Positions 1 to 7,184 of a stretch of 64,000 bases of DNA are shown one piece after another. Origin of the DNA: Luteibacter sp. UNCMF331Sha3.1 (lineage in GTDB: Bacteria; Pseudomonadota; Gammaproteobacteria; Xanthomonadales; Rhodanobacteraceae); assembly GCF_900109915.1 (NCBI RefSeq), contig NZ_FOBU01000002.1, positions 699,170 through 763,169 of the forward strand, written 5' to 3'. Position 1 is the first letter of the stretch. Each line of letters starts with the position of its first letter. The notes under the pieces were generated by a model. That model saw only the letters and a program-made list of their open reading frames with translations, was not told where the DNA came from and did no database searches. The position numbers were made by a program, and so were the translations under genes.

Positions 1-98
1 CTTTCGCTGCGTCTCGCGAGGTCGGCAACGGTGATCTCGAAGTTGACACCGGCGGCGACAGCCTGATCGATGTTCGTCGTGTTTCTTTTTTTGAGCAT
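1..98 (-). CDS. virB8: VirB8, inner-membrane T4SS component (N-terminal fragment, cut by window edge)
   Basis: Thirty-two codons are visible from an ATG at 96-98, beginning MLKKRNTTNIDQAVAAGVNF and continuing into a charged stretch ending RRSER. It lies 11 bases downstream of virB7 on the same strand, the order found in Xanthomonas-type T4SS operons. VirB8 proteins have a short cytoplasmic N-terminus, one membrane helix and a periplasmic NTF2-like domain that helps assemble the secretion channel. Only the cytoplasmic part falls inside the window, so the membrane helix cannot be confirmed. The call rests mainly on its position after a recognisable VirB7. Confidence 0.7.
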   Translation of the reverse strand, partial: MLKKRNTTNIDQAVAAGVNFEITVADLARRSE

Positions 99-109
99 GA
101 ACGGGTGGC

Positions 110-565
110 CTACCGTGCGGCGCCGATGTCGTTGGCGGAGCCGTCTGGCGTCATTTGCGACGGGATGGGAGACGTGGTGGCTTCGCCGACGACGATCTCG
201 TCGCCGATGACGCTTACGACAACGCGTTGGGCGGTGTAAGCGGTGGTGAGTTGCGCCGCGGCGTCGCGAAGCTCCGTGGTCCGGAGGGCTGATGCGCTGC
301 GGGTGAGCGAGAAGTCCGAGCGGAGGCGATACGACAGTTTCAGGCCGGCGTCTCGTGTCCACCGGGTCAGCAGCGTCTTGAGCGTCCCGTCCATCGGCGT
401 AACCGCGTACGTGTAGGGAGGGGCCAAAGGAATCTCGACCGACTTTTCGTCGAAGTGGTTGACCGGCTTCCAGCGGCCACCGAAATCCCTCGCGCCGGGC
501 GTGCCGCAGGCGCAGATGAAGCACGTGGCGATGACAGTCGGGATGGGTCGAAGGATCTTTTTCAC
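110..565 (-). CDS. virB7: VirB7 lipoprotein of a Xanthomonas-type type IV secretion system
   Basis: A 151-residue protein with a GTG start at 563-565. The N-terminus MKKILRPIPTVIATCFICAC is a lipoprotein signal ending in a probable lipobox Cys near residue 20, so the mature protein should be anchored in the outer membrane. The segment FGGRWKPVNHFDEKSVEIPL, followed by the stretch around PMDGTLKTLL, resembles the VirB7 of Xanthomonas citri, whose linker binds VirB9 and whose C-terminal N0-like domain (here about residues 50-128) forms an extra ring around the core complex. In the known systems VirB7 belongs to an outer-membrane core that delivers antibacterial effectors by contact. A GGACGAG lies about 6-12 bases before the start. 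virB8 follows after 11 bases. The family assignment is from remembered similarity. Confidence 0.85.
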   Translation of the reverse strand: MKKILRPIPTVIATCFICACGTPGARDFGGRWKPVNHFDEKSVEIPLAPPYTYAVTPMDGTLKTLLTRWTRDAGLKLSYRLRSDFSLTRSASALRTTELRDAAAQLTTAYTAQRVVVSVIGDEIVVGEATTSPIPSQMTPDGSANDIGAAR

Positions 566-1491
566 GAAACTCGTCCAAAGCTTTGGGGTGTGCGGGATCC
601 ATGCCCGCTGCGCTAGCGCAGCGAATCGCGTTGGTCGTTGACCGACTCACGTTGGGGATGAAGGAAATCGTTGCCGTGTTGCGGCGCGGCTGACCGGCGG
701 TTGGCGCCGTCGCGAACGGCTAGGGGCGCTCGATCCCAGGCGGAGCCCGGTCGAGGCGCGCTTCTTTCCGGGTGGCGTGCACCAGTGACACGGCCCAGGA
801 CAAGGAGAGCCCGTGCATCAGGGCCCCGAATGCTCGACGCGGAAACGCGTGAGGTGTTCGCTTCATCGTTGCTACATCCTGTAGTGAAGCATCGGGTATC
901 AAGGCGCCCGTGCTGCTCGTTGAAGATCGATCGATGGCCGGGTGTCCGGCGGTACTAAGTCAATCGATAGTGGCCGAGCGCTGCGCGAGGCGCGCCGCGC
1001 GGCCGACTGGTAGACGTGAAGATAACCAACTTCCGTTCGAATAGCTACCCATAGTTGTGAAACCTCGCACGCCAAAATGTGCATTGCTGGCGCGCTGCTT
1101 ACCCAATTGCTGCCGACTTCTGCATTACGAGGCCCAGTGGAAAACATTTGAAATGACTCGTTTAGGTTGGCATAAGGGAATTTCCTGTTCACCGAAGCAT
1201 TCGGGGTCGATACCGCGCGACAGGCCGGAAGTCTTCGATGTCTCGATGCGCCCTGTCAGCACGGCTGAGCCTCGTCACGTGCCCTGATCACCGAGTCGAT
1301 GATGGCTGAACAGGAAGGTACGGATTGAGAGGATCTTGCTTGTCCTCGGGTGCGGCATTGGCGTGAGATGAGCGTGGGTGTGCCCGCGTGGCAAGCCGGG
1401 CGCGCCCTCAACCGCTTTGCTGCGGCGGTCTGCACCGTCGACAAGACAAGGCGCCGGGAGTAGAACTTGATCCTTTATTTGAGGAGCGGGC
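566..1491. other. 926-base stretch without a supportable gene, upstream of virB7 and pncC
   Basis: Several open frames exist on both strands, but none has a protein I recognise or a good ribosome binding site with coherent composition. The part next to virB7 holds two perfect palindromes (575-586 and 606-623), entered separately. The virB7 promoter on the minus strand and the pncC promoter on the plus strand should both lie here. I see no tRNA, insertion sequence or terminator. Confidence 0.5.
575..623 (-). promoter_or_regulatory. Palindrome pair upstream of virB7, possible operator region
   Basis: CCAAAGCTTTGG (575-586) is a perfect 12-bp palindrome and CGCTGCGCTAGCGCAGCG (606-623) is a perfect 18-bp palindrome. 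They lie 10 and 41 bases upstream of the virB7 start. Perfect dyads this close to a start codon are typical of repressor sites. No regulator can be named from the sequence, and self-complementary GC runs also occur by chance in such DNA. Confidence 0.4.
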
Positions 1492-2001
1492 ATGGCCCTT
1501 GAAACCATCCCCACCGACGCGGACCTCATGGCCCTGGCCAGAAAGGTGGCCGATGCCGCCCAGGAGAAGCGGGTGATGGTCGCCACCGCCGAATCGTGCA
1601 CGGGCGGGTGGATCGCGAAGACGCTGACCGACCTTGCCGGCAGCTCGGCCTGGTTCGAGGCCGGCGTCGTTACCTATAGCTACAGCGCCAAGGAGTCGTT
1701 GCTTGGGGTCAATCCCCGGACGCTCGAGCGTACCGGGGCCGTCAGCGAGGAGACCGTGCTCGAGATGGTGTCGGGTGCGCTGGCCCGTTACGGCGCCGGG
1801 GTGGCGGTAGCGGTCACCGGCATCGCGGGCCCGTCGGGCGGTACCCCGGACAAGCCCGTGGGCACGGTCTGGATCGGCTGGAAACGGCGCGGGGGCTACG
1901 CTCACGCCCGGCTCTTCCATTTCGACGGGGATCGCGAGGCGGTGCGGCGACAGACGGTGGCCGCGGCGCTTGCTGGAATGACCGCCGAACTGATCGGCTG
2001 A
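1492..2001 (+). CDS. pncC: PncC/CinA C-terminal domain family, nicotinamide-nucleotide amidase
   Basis: A 169-residue stand-alone CinA C-terminal domain. Members deamidate nicotinamide mononucleotide to nicotinate mononucleotide, recycling NMN released for example by NAD-dependent DNA ligase. The family signatures are [10 protein letters not shown] (about residues 37-46), with its catalytic Ser, and [20 protein letters not shown] (about 107-126). The length matches the single-domain form of E. coli YgaD/PncC. The start is fixed by GAGGAG a few bases upstream of the ATG. It precedes recA by 97 bases on the same strand, as in many gammaproteobacteria. The small dyad GGCAA-AC-TTGCC at 2016-2027 sits in that gap. 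Confidence 0.93.
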   Translation: MALETIPTDADLMALARKVADAAQEKRVMVATAESCTGGWIAKTLTDLAGSSAWFEAGVVTYSYSAKESLLGVNPRTLERTGAVSEETVLEMVSGALARYGAGVAVAVTGIAGPSGGTPDKPVGTVWIGWKRRGGYAHARLFHFDGDREAVRRQTVAAALAGMTAELIG

Positions 2002-2098
2002 GGCCGGCTGCCTGTGGCAAACTTGCCGGTCGCGGATCGCAGTCCCTGAGATCACGCTACGGCAAGATACTCACCTACACACGAGATCGGAAACCACG

Positions 2099-3139
2099 AT
2101 GGACGACAATAAGCGCAAGGCGCTGGCGAGTGCCCTCGGCCAGATCGAAAAGCAGTTCGGCAAGGGTGCCGTCATGCGCCTGGGCGACCGCGCCGACGAC
2201 CAGATCGACACCGTGTCGACCGGTTCGCTCGGCCTGGACATCGCGCTGGGCATCGGCGGCCTGCCGCGCGGCCGCGTCGTGGAAATCTACGGCCCGGAAT
2301 CCTCGGGCAAGACCACGCTCACCCTGCAGGCCATCGCGTCCTGCCAGCGCAACGGCGGCACGGCGGCGTTCGTCGACGCCGAGCACGCGCTGGACCCGAG
2401 CTACGCGGAGAAGCTGGGCGTGAACGTGGCCGACCTCCTGGTGAGTCAGCCGGATACCGGTGAGCAGGCGCTCGAGATCGCCGACATGCTCGTGCGCTCC
2501 GGCGCCGTGGACATGGTGGTGGTCGATTCGGTCGCGGCATTGACGCCGAAGGCCGAAATCGAAGGCGAAATGGGCGACTCCCACGTCGGCCTGCACGCCC
2601 GCCTGATGAGCCAGGCCCTGCGCAAGCTCACTGCCAACATCAAGAAGACCAACTGCCTGGTCATCTTCATCAACCAGATCCGCATGAAGATCGGCGTCAT
2701 GTTCGGCAGCCCGGAAACCACCACCGGTGGTAACGCGCTGAAGTTCTATGCTTCCGTCCGCCTCGACATCCGTCGCATCGGCGCGGTGAAGAAGGGCGAG
2801 GAAGTCATCGGCTCCGAGACCCGCGTGAAGGTCGTGAAGAACAAGGTGGCGCCGCCGTTCCGCCAGACCGAATTCGAGATCCTCTACGGCGAAGGTACCT
2901 CGCGCGAAGGCGAGATCATCGAGCTCGGCGTGCGCGAGAACCTGATCGACAAGTCGGGCGCCTGGTACAGCTACAAGGGCGATCGCATCGGCCAGGGCAA
3001 GGAAAACGTCCGTCAGTTCCTGCGCGACAACCCGGCCATCGCGAACGAGGTCGATGCCGAGCTTCGCGCACGACTGCTCGTGAAGGCCGGTCCGAAGTCC
3101 GAAGCCTCGACCGAGGCCGACGAGCTTGAGGAAGTCTGA
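2099..3139 (+). CDS. recA: RecA recombinase
   Basis: A 346-residue RecA, the usual length for Proteobacteria. It forms filaments on single-stranded DNA, drives homologous strand exchange and stimulates LexA self-cleavage. The Walker A motif GPESSGKT lies at about residues 65-72, and the DNA-binding L2 region around [17 protein letters not shown] is intact. The C-terminus is acidic (EADELEEV), as in the family. It overlaps recX by 14 bases, so the two are probably translationally coupled. No E. coli-type LexA box and no Xanthomonas-type TTAGTA...TACTAA site is seen in the 97 bases upstream, and no lexA gene lies between pncC and recA, although Xanthomonas has lexA next to recA. Confidence 0.99.
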   Translation: MDDNKRKALASALGQIEKQFGKGAVMRLGDRADDQIDTVSTGSLGLDIALGIGGLPRGRVVEIYGPESSGKTTLTLQAIASCQRNGGTAAFVDAEHALDPSYAEKLGVNVADLLVSQPDTGEQALEIADMLVRSGAVDMVVVDSVAALTPKAEIEGEMGDSHVGLHARLMSQALRKLTANIKKTNCLVIFINQIRMKIGVMFGSPETTTGGNALKFYASVRLDIRRIGAVKKGEEVIGSETRVKVVKNKVAPPFRQTEFEILYGEGTSREGEIIELGVRENLIDKSGAWYSYKGDRIGQGKENVRQFLRDNPAIANEVDAELRARLLVKAGPKSEASTEADELEEV

Positions 3140-3632
3140 TAAGGGCTCGGGGAAGGGCGACGGCGCAGCCGATCGCCCGACCCGCACCGCCTACGACAAG
3201 GCGCTCGGGCTGCTGGCCCGGCGCGAGCACTCCCGCCGCCAGCTCAAGCAGAAGCTCGAGCGTGGCGGCTTCGAGCGTGACGAATCGACGGCCGCCATCG
3301 AGCGGCTGGGCGATCAGGGCTACCAGGACGACAGCCGGTTCGCCGGGGCTCTCGTGCGCAGCCGGGTGGGGCAGGGCTACGGTCCCGCGCGCATCCGTGC
3401 CGAACTCCGCAGCCAGGGCATTTCCGACGGGGCGATCCGCGAACTGATCGAGTCCGCGGACGTGGATTGGCACGATCTGGCGGCCAATCAGCTTCGTCGC
3501 CGCTACGGCGGACCCTCCGCCGACCCGGCCGAGCGGGCGCGACGGGCGCAATTCCTCTTGCGTCGAGGCTTCGCCGCCGCCACAGTACGTATTCTTACCC
3601 ACGCCGATGCGGAAGACGCCGACGACGACTGA
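3126..3632 (+). CDS. recX: RecX, regulator of RecA filaments
   Basis: A 168-residue protein of RecX family length, composed of three-helix repeats. The signature pattern is visible in [37 protein letters not shown] and [16 protein letters not shown]. RecX caps growing RecA filaments and limits recombinase activity. The reading frame starts with TTG at 3126 inside the last codons of recA and has only a weak ribosome binding site, which suggests translation by coupling. The exact start is uncertain, since the first 20 residues are charged and poorly conserved in the family. The C-terminal tail EDADDD is acidic. Confidence 0.93.
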   Translation: MRKSDKGSGKGDGAADRPTRTAYDKALGLLARREHSRRQLKQKLERGGFERDESTAAIERLGDQGYQDDSRFAGALVRSRVGQGYGPARIRAELRSQGISDGAIRELIESADVDWHDLAANQLRRRYGGPSADPAERARRAQFLLRRGFAAATVRILTHADAEDADDD

Positions 3633-3700
3633 AGGCAACGAGCCTTGATTCTGGACGGAGCGTCTTGCGCGACCTCGCAGCTCCCAAGCCACGATCGCTC

Positions 3701-6334
3701 ATGAAAACCGCCGAAATCCGTTCGACCTTCCTCGAATTCTTCCGTTCCAAAGACCACACCATCGTGCCCTCGGCATCGCTGGTGCCGTCGAACGACCCCA
3801 CGCTGCTGTTCACGAACTCGGGCATGGTGCCGTTCAAGAACGTGTTCCTCGGCAGCGAAAAGCCGGGTTACGTGCGTGCGGCCGACGTGCAGCGCTGTCT
3901 GCGCGCCGGCGGCAAGCACAACGATCTGGATGCCGTGGGTTACACCGCGCGCCATCACACGTTCTTCGAAATGCTGGGCAACTGGTCGTTCGGCGACTAT
4001 TTCAAGCGCGACGCCATCCGCTACGCGTGGGAGCTGCTCACCGGCGTCTACAAGCTGCCGGCGGATCGACTCTGGGTCACGGTGTACCACACCGACGACG
4101 AGGCCTACGACATCTGGAACAAGGAAGTCGGCGTGCCGGCCGAGCGCATCGTGCGCATCGGCGACAACAAGGGTGCGCCGTTCGCGTCCGACAATTTCTG
4201 GCAGATGGCCGACACCGGTCCCTGCGGTCCGTGCACCGAGATCTTCTACGATCACGGTCCGGACGTGGCGGGCGGTCCTCCGGGTTCGCCCGACGAGGAC
4301 GGTGATCGCTACATCGAGATCTGGAACCTCGTGTTCATGCAGTTCGACCGCGCGCCGGACGGCACGCTCACGCCGCTGCCCGCGCCGTGCGTCGATACCG
4401 GCATGGGCCTCGAGCGCCTGGCGGCCGTGCTTCAGCACGTGCATTCCAACTACGAGATCGACCTGTTCGCGCATCTCATCGCCGAAGCGGGTCGGCTCAC
4501 GGGTACCGCGGATCTTTCGAACAAGTCGCTGCGCGTCATCGCGGATCACATCCGCGCCTGCTCGTTCCTGATCGTCGACGGCGTGCTGCCGTCCAACGAG
4601 GGTCGCGGTTACGTGCTTCGCCGCATCATCCGTCGCGCGCTTCGCCATGGGTGGATGCTCGGCGTACGTGGCGATTTCTTCTGGAAGATGGTGAAGCCGC
4701 TCGTCGAAGAAATGGGCGAGGCGTATCCGGATATCACGGCGAAGCGCTCGTTCGTGGAGACGGCGCTGAAGACCGAGGAAGACCGCTTCGGTGAAACGCT
4801 CGAGCACGGCATGCGCCTGTTCGACGACATCGCGGGCAAGTCGGGCCAGATCATTCCCGGCGTGGATGCCTTCCGCCTGTACGACACCTATGGGTTTCCG
4901 GTCGACCTCACCGCCGACATCGCGCGCGAGCGCGGCATGACGGTGGATATGGAGGGCTTCGAGCGCGCGATGGGCGAGCAGCGCGCACGGGCGCGCGCCG
5001 CCAGCAATTTCGGCACGAAGGCCCAGCTTCCGGCCGAGGTCGCCAGCGCCGCCGCGCCGACGATCTTCACGGGTTACGACGATCTCGACCTCGCCGATGC
5101 GAAGGTCGTCGCCATCGTCCGTGACGGCAAGGCCGTCGACGCCCTCAACGACGGCGAAGAGGCCTTCGTGTTGCTCGATCGCACGCCGTTCTATGCCGAG
5201 TCGGGCGGGCAGGTGGGCGACACCGGCACGCTCAGCAATCCGTCCGGTGCCCTCGCGGTAGCGGACACACAGAAGGTCGGTGGCGCGTTCTTCGCGCACT
5301 TCGGTACGTGGCAGGGCTCCGCGCCGCTGCTTCGCGGGGCGGTCGTCGGCGCGTCGGTCGACGCATCGCAGCGCAAGGCCACCGTGCTCAATCACTCCGC
5401 GACGCATCTGCTCCACGCCGCGCTGCGCACCGTGCTCGGCGATCATGTGGCCCAGAAGGGTTCGCTAGTGGCTCCGGAGCGCCTGCGCTTCGACTTCTCG
5501 CACTTCAAGGCCGTCACGCCGGAAGAGCTCGCGCAGATCGAGCGCATGGTCAACGATCGGGTGCGTCATAACGACGGTGCCGAAGTGCACCACATGGGTT
5601 ACGACGAGGCGATCGACTTCGGTGCCATCGCGCTGTTCGGCGAGAAGTACGGTTCCGAGGTACGCGTGCTGAAGATGGGCGATTTTTCGACTGAACTCTG
5701 CGGCGGCACCCATGTGTCGCGCACGGGCGACATCGGACTGTTCAAGATCGTGTCGGAGTCCGGCGTCGCCGCCGGCGTGCGCCGTATCGAAGCCGTGACC
5801 GGCGCCGGCGCCATTGCGCGCGTCGCGGAGGAAGAACGCATCCTCGGCGAGGTGTCCGGCCTGCTGGCCGCGCAGGGCGAGGAGGTGGTCGACAAACTTC
5901 GTCAGCTTTTCGAAAGGCAGAAGAAACTCGAACGCGAGGTCGAATCCTACAAATCGAAGGCGGCCAGCTCGGCGTCGGCGGATCTCGCGGCGTCCGCGGT
6001 CGAGGTCGCCGGCATCAAGGTGGTGGCTGCCCGCATCGAAGGCCTCGACGCCAGGTCGCTTCGCGACAGCATGGATGTGCTGAAGCAGCAGCTCGGCGAT
6101 AGCGCGATCGTGCTCGCCGGCGCCGTGGACGGCCGCGTGTCGCTCGTGGCGGGCGTCGGCGGTTCCGCGCTCGGCCGCGTCAAGGCGGGCGATCTGGTGG
6201 CCGAAGTGGCCTCGCGGATCGACGGCAAGGGCGGCGGTCGGCCGGACATGGCTCAGGGCGGCGGCGTGGACAGCCCGGCACTTCCCGGCATCCTCGCCGG
6301 CATTCCCGCCTGGGTGGAAGCGCGCCTGCGCTGA
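3701..6334 (+). CDS. alaS: Alanine--tRNA ligase
   Basis: An 877-residue class II synthetase that charges tRNA-Ala and edits Ser-tRNA and Gly-tRNA mischarges. The start ATG at 3701 gives the canonical [14 protein letters not shown]; the frame stays open further upstream but without homology. The catalytic domain covers roughly residues 1-400, with [13 protein letters not shown] and the [12 protein letters not shown] segment. The editing domain carries the zinc ligands HSATH (about 565-569) and CGGTH (about 667-671). The C-terminal part contains a coiled coil and the glycine-rich C-Ala domain ending [10 protein letters not shown]. It follows recX after 68 bases, a gene order widespread in gammaproteobacteria. 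Confidence 0.99.
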   Translation: MKTAEIRSTFLEFFRSKDHTIVPSASLVPSNDPTLLFTNSGMVPFKNVFLGSEKPGYVRAADVQRCLRAGGKHNDLDAVGYTARHHTFFEMLGNWSFGDYFKRDAIRYAWELLTGVYKLPADRLWVTVYHTDDEAYDIWNKEVGVPAERIVRIGDNKGAPFASDNFWQMADTGPCGPCTEIFYDHGPDVAGGPPGSPDEDGDRYIEIWNLVFMQFDRAPDGTLTPLPAPCVDTGMGLERLAAVLQHVHSNYEIDLFAHLIAEAGRLTGTADLSNKSLRVIADHIRACSFLIVDGVLPSNEGRGYVLRRIIRRALRHGWMLGVRGDFFWKMVKPLVEEMGEAYPDITAKRSFVETALKTEEDRFGETLEHGMRLFDDIAGKSGQIIPGVDAFRLYDTYGFPVDLTADIARERGMTVDMEGFERAMGEQRARARAASNFGTKAQLPAEVASAAAPTIFTGYDDLDLADAKVVAIVRDGKAVDALNDGEEAFVLLDRTPFYAESGGQVGDTGTLSNPSGALAVADTQKVGGAFFAHFGTWQGSAPLLRGAVVGASVDASQRKATVLNHSATHLLHAALRTVLGDHVAQKGSLVAPERLRFDFSHFKAVTPEELAQIERMVNDRVRHNDGAEVHHMGYDEAIDFGAIALFGEKYGSEVRVLKMGDFSTELCGGTHVSRTGDIGLFKIVSESGVAAGVRRIEAVTGAGAIARVAEEERILGEVSGLLAAQGEEVVDKLRQLFERQKKLEREVESYKSKAASSASADLAASAVEVAGIKVVAARIEGLDARSLRDSMDVLKQQLGDSAIVLAGAVDGRVSLVAGVGGSALGRVKAGDLVAEVASRIDGKGGGRPDMAQGGGVDSPALPGILAGIPAWVEARLR

Positions 6335-6636
6335 ACGCCAGATGGCCAGGTGAACGCCGGTGCACCGTAAAGGTGCTCCGGCGCACGCATTAGCGGCCAT
6401 TTGCGTTGCGTCCGCCGGTTTGGCTCGGCTAGTATGATCCGAATGTCGAAATGCATCCGTCGGCATCGGTCCCAGAGGATCGCAAGGCAGGACAGCTGGT
6501 CAGCGACACACACAACTAGAGCCGGGGAAGGCAGTTCGGCCTTCGATGGTCGAAACGTCGATCCATTGACGGCAAGCACTCGGGGTGAGTTGTCGTTGGT
6601 GGGGAAGCCAATACCTGATTTTATGGAGTATCAATC
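6335..6636 (+). promoter_or_regulatory. csrA upstream region with probable sigma-70 promoter
   Basis: This 302-base gap contains TTGCGT at 6406-6411 and TAGTAT at 6430-6435, separated by 18 bases, a good sigma-70-like promoter. It would give a csrA leader of about 190 bases, long enough for post-transcriptional control. A GGAG (6625-6628) precedes the csrA ATG. No gene is supported within the gap. Confidence 0.6.
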
Positions 6637-6852
6637 ATGCTGATTCTGACCCGCCGGGTCGGTGAAACCCTGATGATCGGCGACGAGGTGACCGTCACCG
6701 TTCTGGGTGTGAAGGGTAACCAGGTGCGCATCGGCATCAATGCGCCGAAAAACGTCGCGGTGCATCGCGAGGAAATTTACCAGCGCATCAAGAACGAAGG
6801 CGACACGTCCGGTCATTCGGACCATTCCGATCATTCCGGTGACGACCAGTAA
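6637..6852 (+). CDS. csrA: CsrA/RsmA post-transcriptional regulator
   Basis: A 71-residue protein. The first 55 residues are the conserved CsrA fold, beginning [18 protein letters not shown] and carrying the RNA-binding strands around [19 protein letters not shown]. CsrA dimers bind GGA motifs in mRNA leaders and usually repress translation. The C-terminal tail [13 protein letters not shown] (from about residue 59) is longer than in E. coli CsrA (61 residues) and consists of short His/Ser/Asp repeats. It lies downstream of alaS, the classical location. It may be controlled by a small-RNA cascade under a GacA-like regulator such as the one at 58108, which is inference. Confidence 0.98.
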   Translation: MLILTRRVGETLMIGDEVTVTVLGVKGNQVRIGINAPKNVAVHREEIYQRIKNEGDTSGHSDHSDHSGDDQ

Positions 6853-6870
6853 AACGCTTTACGGGCGAAG

Positions 6871-6916
6871 CAAGGACAAGTATCCTTGCTGGCTCGTTCA
6901 GGCAGGTTCCTGAACG
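6871..6916 (+). repeat. Two stem-loops between csrA and tRNA-Ser
   Basis: CAAGGA (6871-6876) pairs with TCCTTG (6883-6888). CGTTCAGG (6895-6902) pairs with CCTGAACG (6909-6916). Neither is followed by a T-run, so they are not standard terminators. They may be processing sites or the 3' end structure of the csrA message. Confidence 0.5.
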
Positions 6917-6923
6917 AACGATC

Positions 6924-7018
6924 ACGGAGAGTTGCCCGAGAGGCCGAAGGGGCTCCCCTGCTAAGGGAGTATAGGGTCAAAAGCCTTATCGAGGGTTCGA
7001 ATCCCTCACTCTCCGCCA
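6924..7018 (+). tRNA. tRNA-Ser(GCT)
   Basis: The acceptor stem GGAGAGT pairs with ACTCTCC, followed by discriminator G and an encoded CCA. The anticodon loop CTGCTAA gives anticodon GCT, reading AGC/AGU. The long variable arm (about 95 bases in all) is typical of class II serine tRNAs, and the T-arm GGTTCGAATCC is canonical. The csrA-tRNA-Ser neighbourhood is common in gammaproteobacteria. Confidence 0.96.
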
Positions 7019-7030
7019 GTTTGCAAAAAG

Positions 7031-7053
7031 CCCTGACTTGTCAGGGTTTTTTT
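7031..7053 (+). terminator. Rho-independent terminator after tRNA-Ser
   Basis: CCCTGAC (7031-7037) and GTCAGGG (7040-7046) form a perfect 7-bp stem with a TT loop, followed by seven Ts (7047-7053). An A-run precedes the stem. It ends the tRNA-Ser transcript, and perhaps the csrA one. Confidence 0.9.
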
Positions 7054-7136
7054 GTGTCCGCGGAACGGGTGGACATGCACTCGTCGTCGAGCGGTGAGGT
7101 GGCCCGCAGGCGATGGGGGTTTGCCGCTAGCACCCA

Positions 7137-7160
7137 TCGCCAGCGGGCTGGCTCCCACCA
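7137..7160. repeat. Half-unit of the dispersed TGGGAGC-type palindromic repeat
   Basis: The segment containing CAGCGGGCTGGCTCCCACCA matches one arm of the hairpin at 33462-33489, and its end recurs at 29505-29518 after the small lipoprotein gene. All copies lie between genes. Confidence 0.6.
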
Positions 7161-7184
7161 GTCAAAGTGCGCGCTCTGCGCGCG

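Noticed and set aside
2002-2098. LexA box before recA
   Set aside because: CTGTGGCAAACTTGCC looks partly like CTG-N10-CAG but lacks the second half. Only a short GGCAA/TTGCC dyad remains.
3503-5446. Long minus-strand frame opposite alaS
   Set aside because: No homology, and its Arg/His/Val-rich composition is typical of antisense frames in high-GC genes. alaS is certain.
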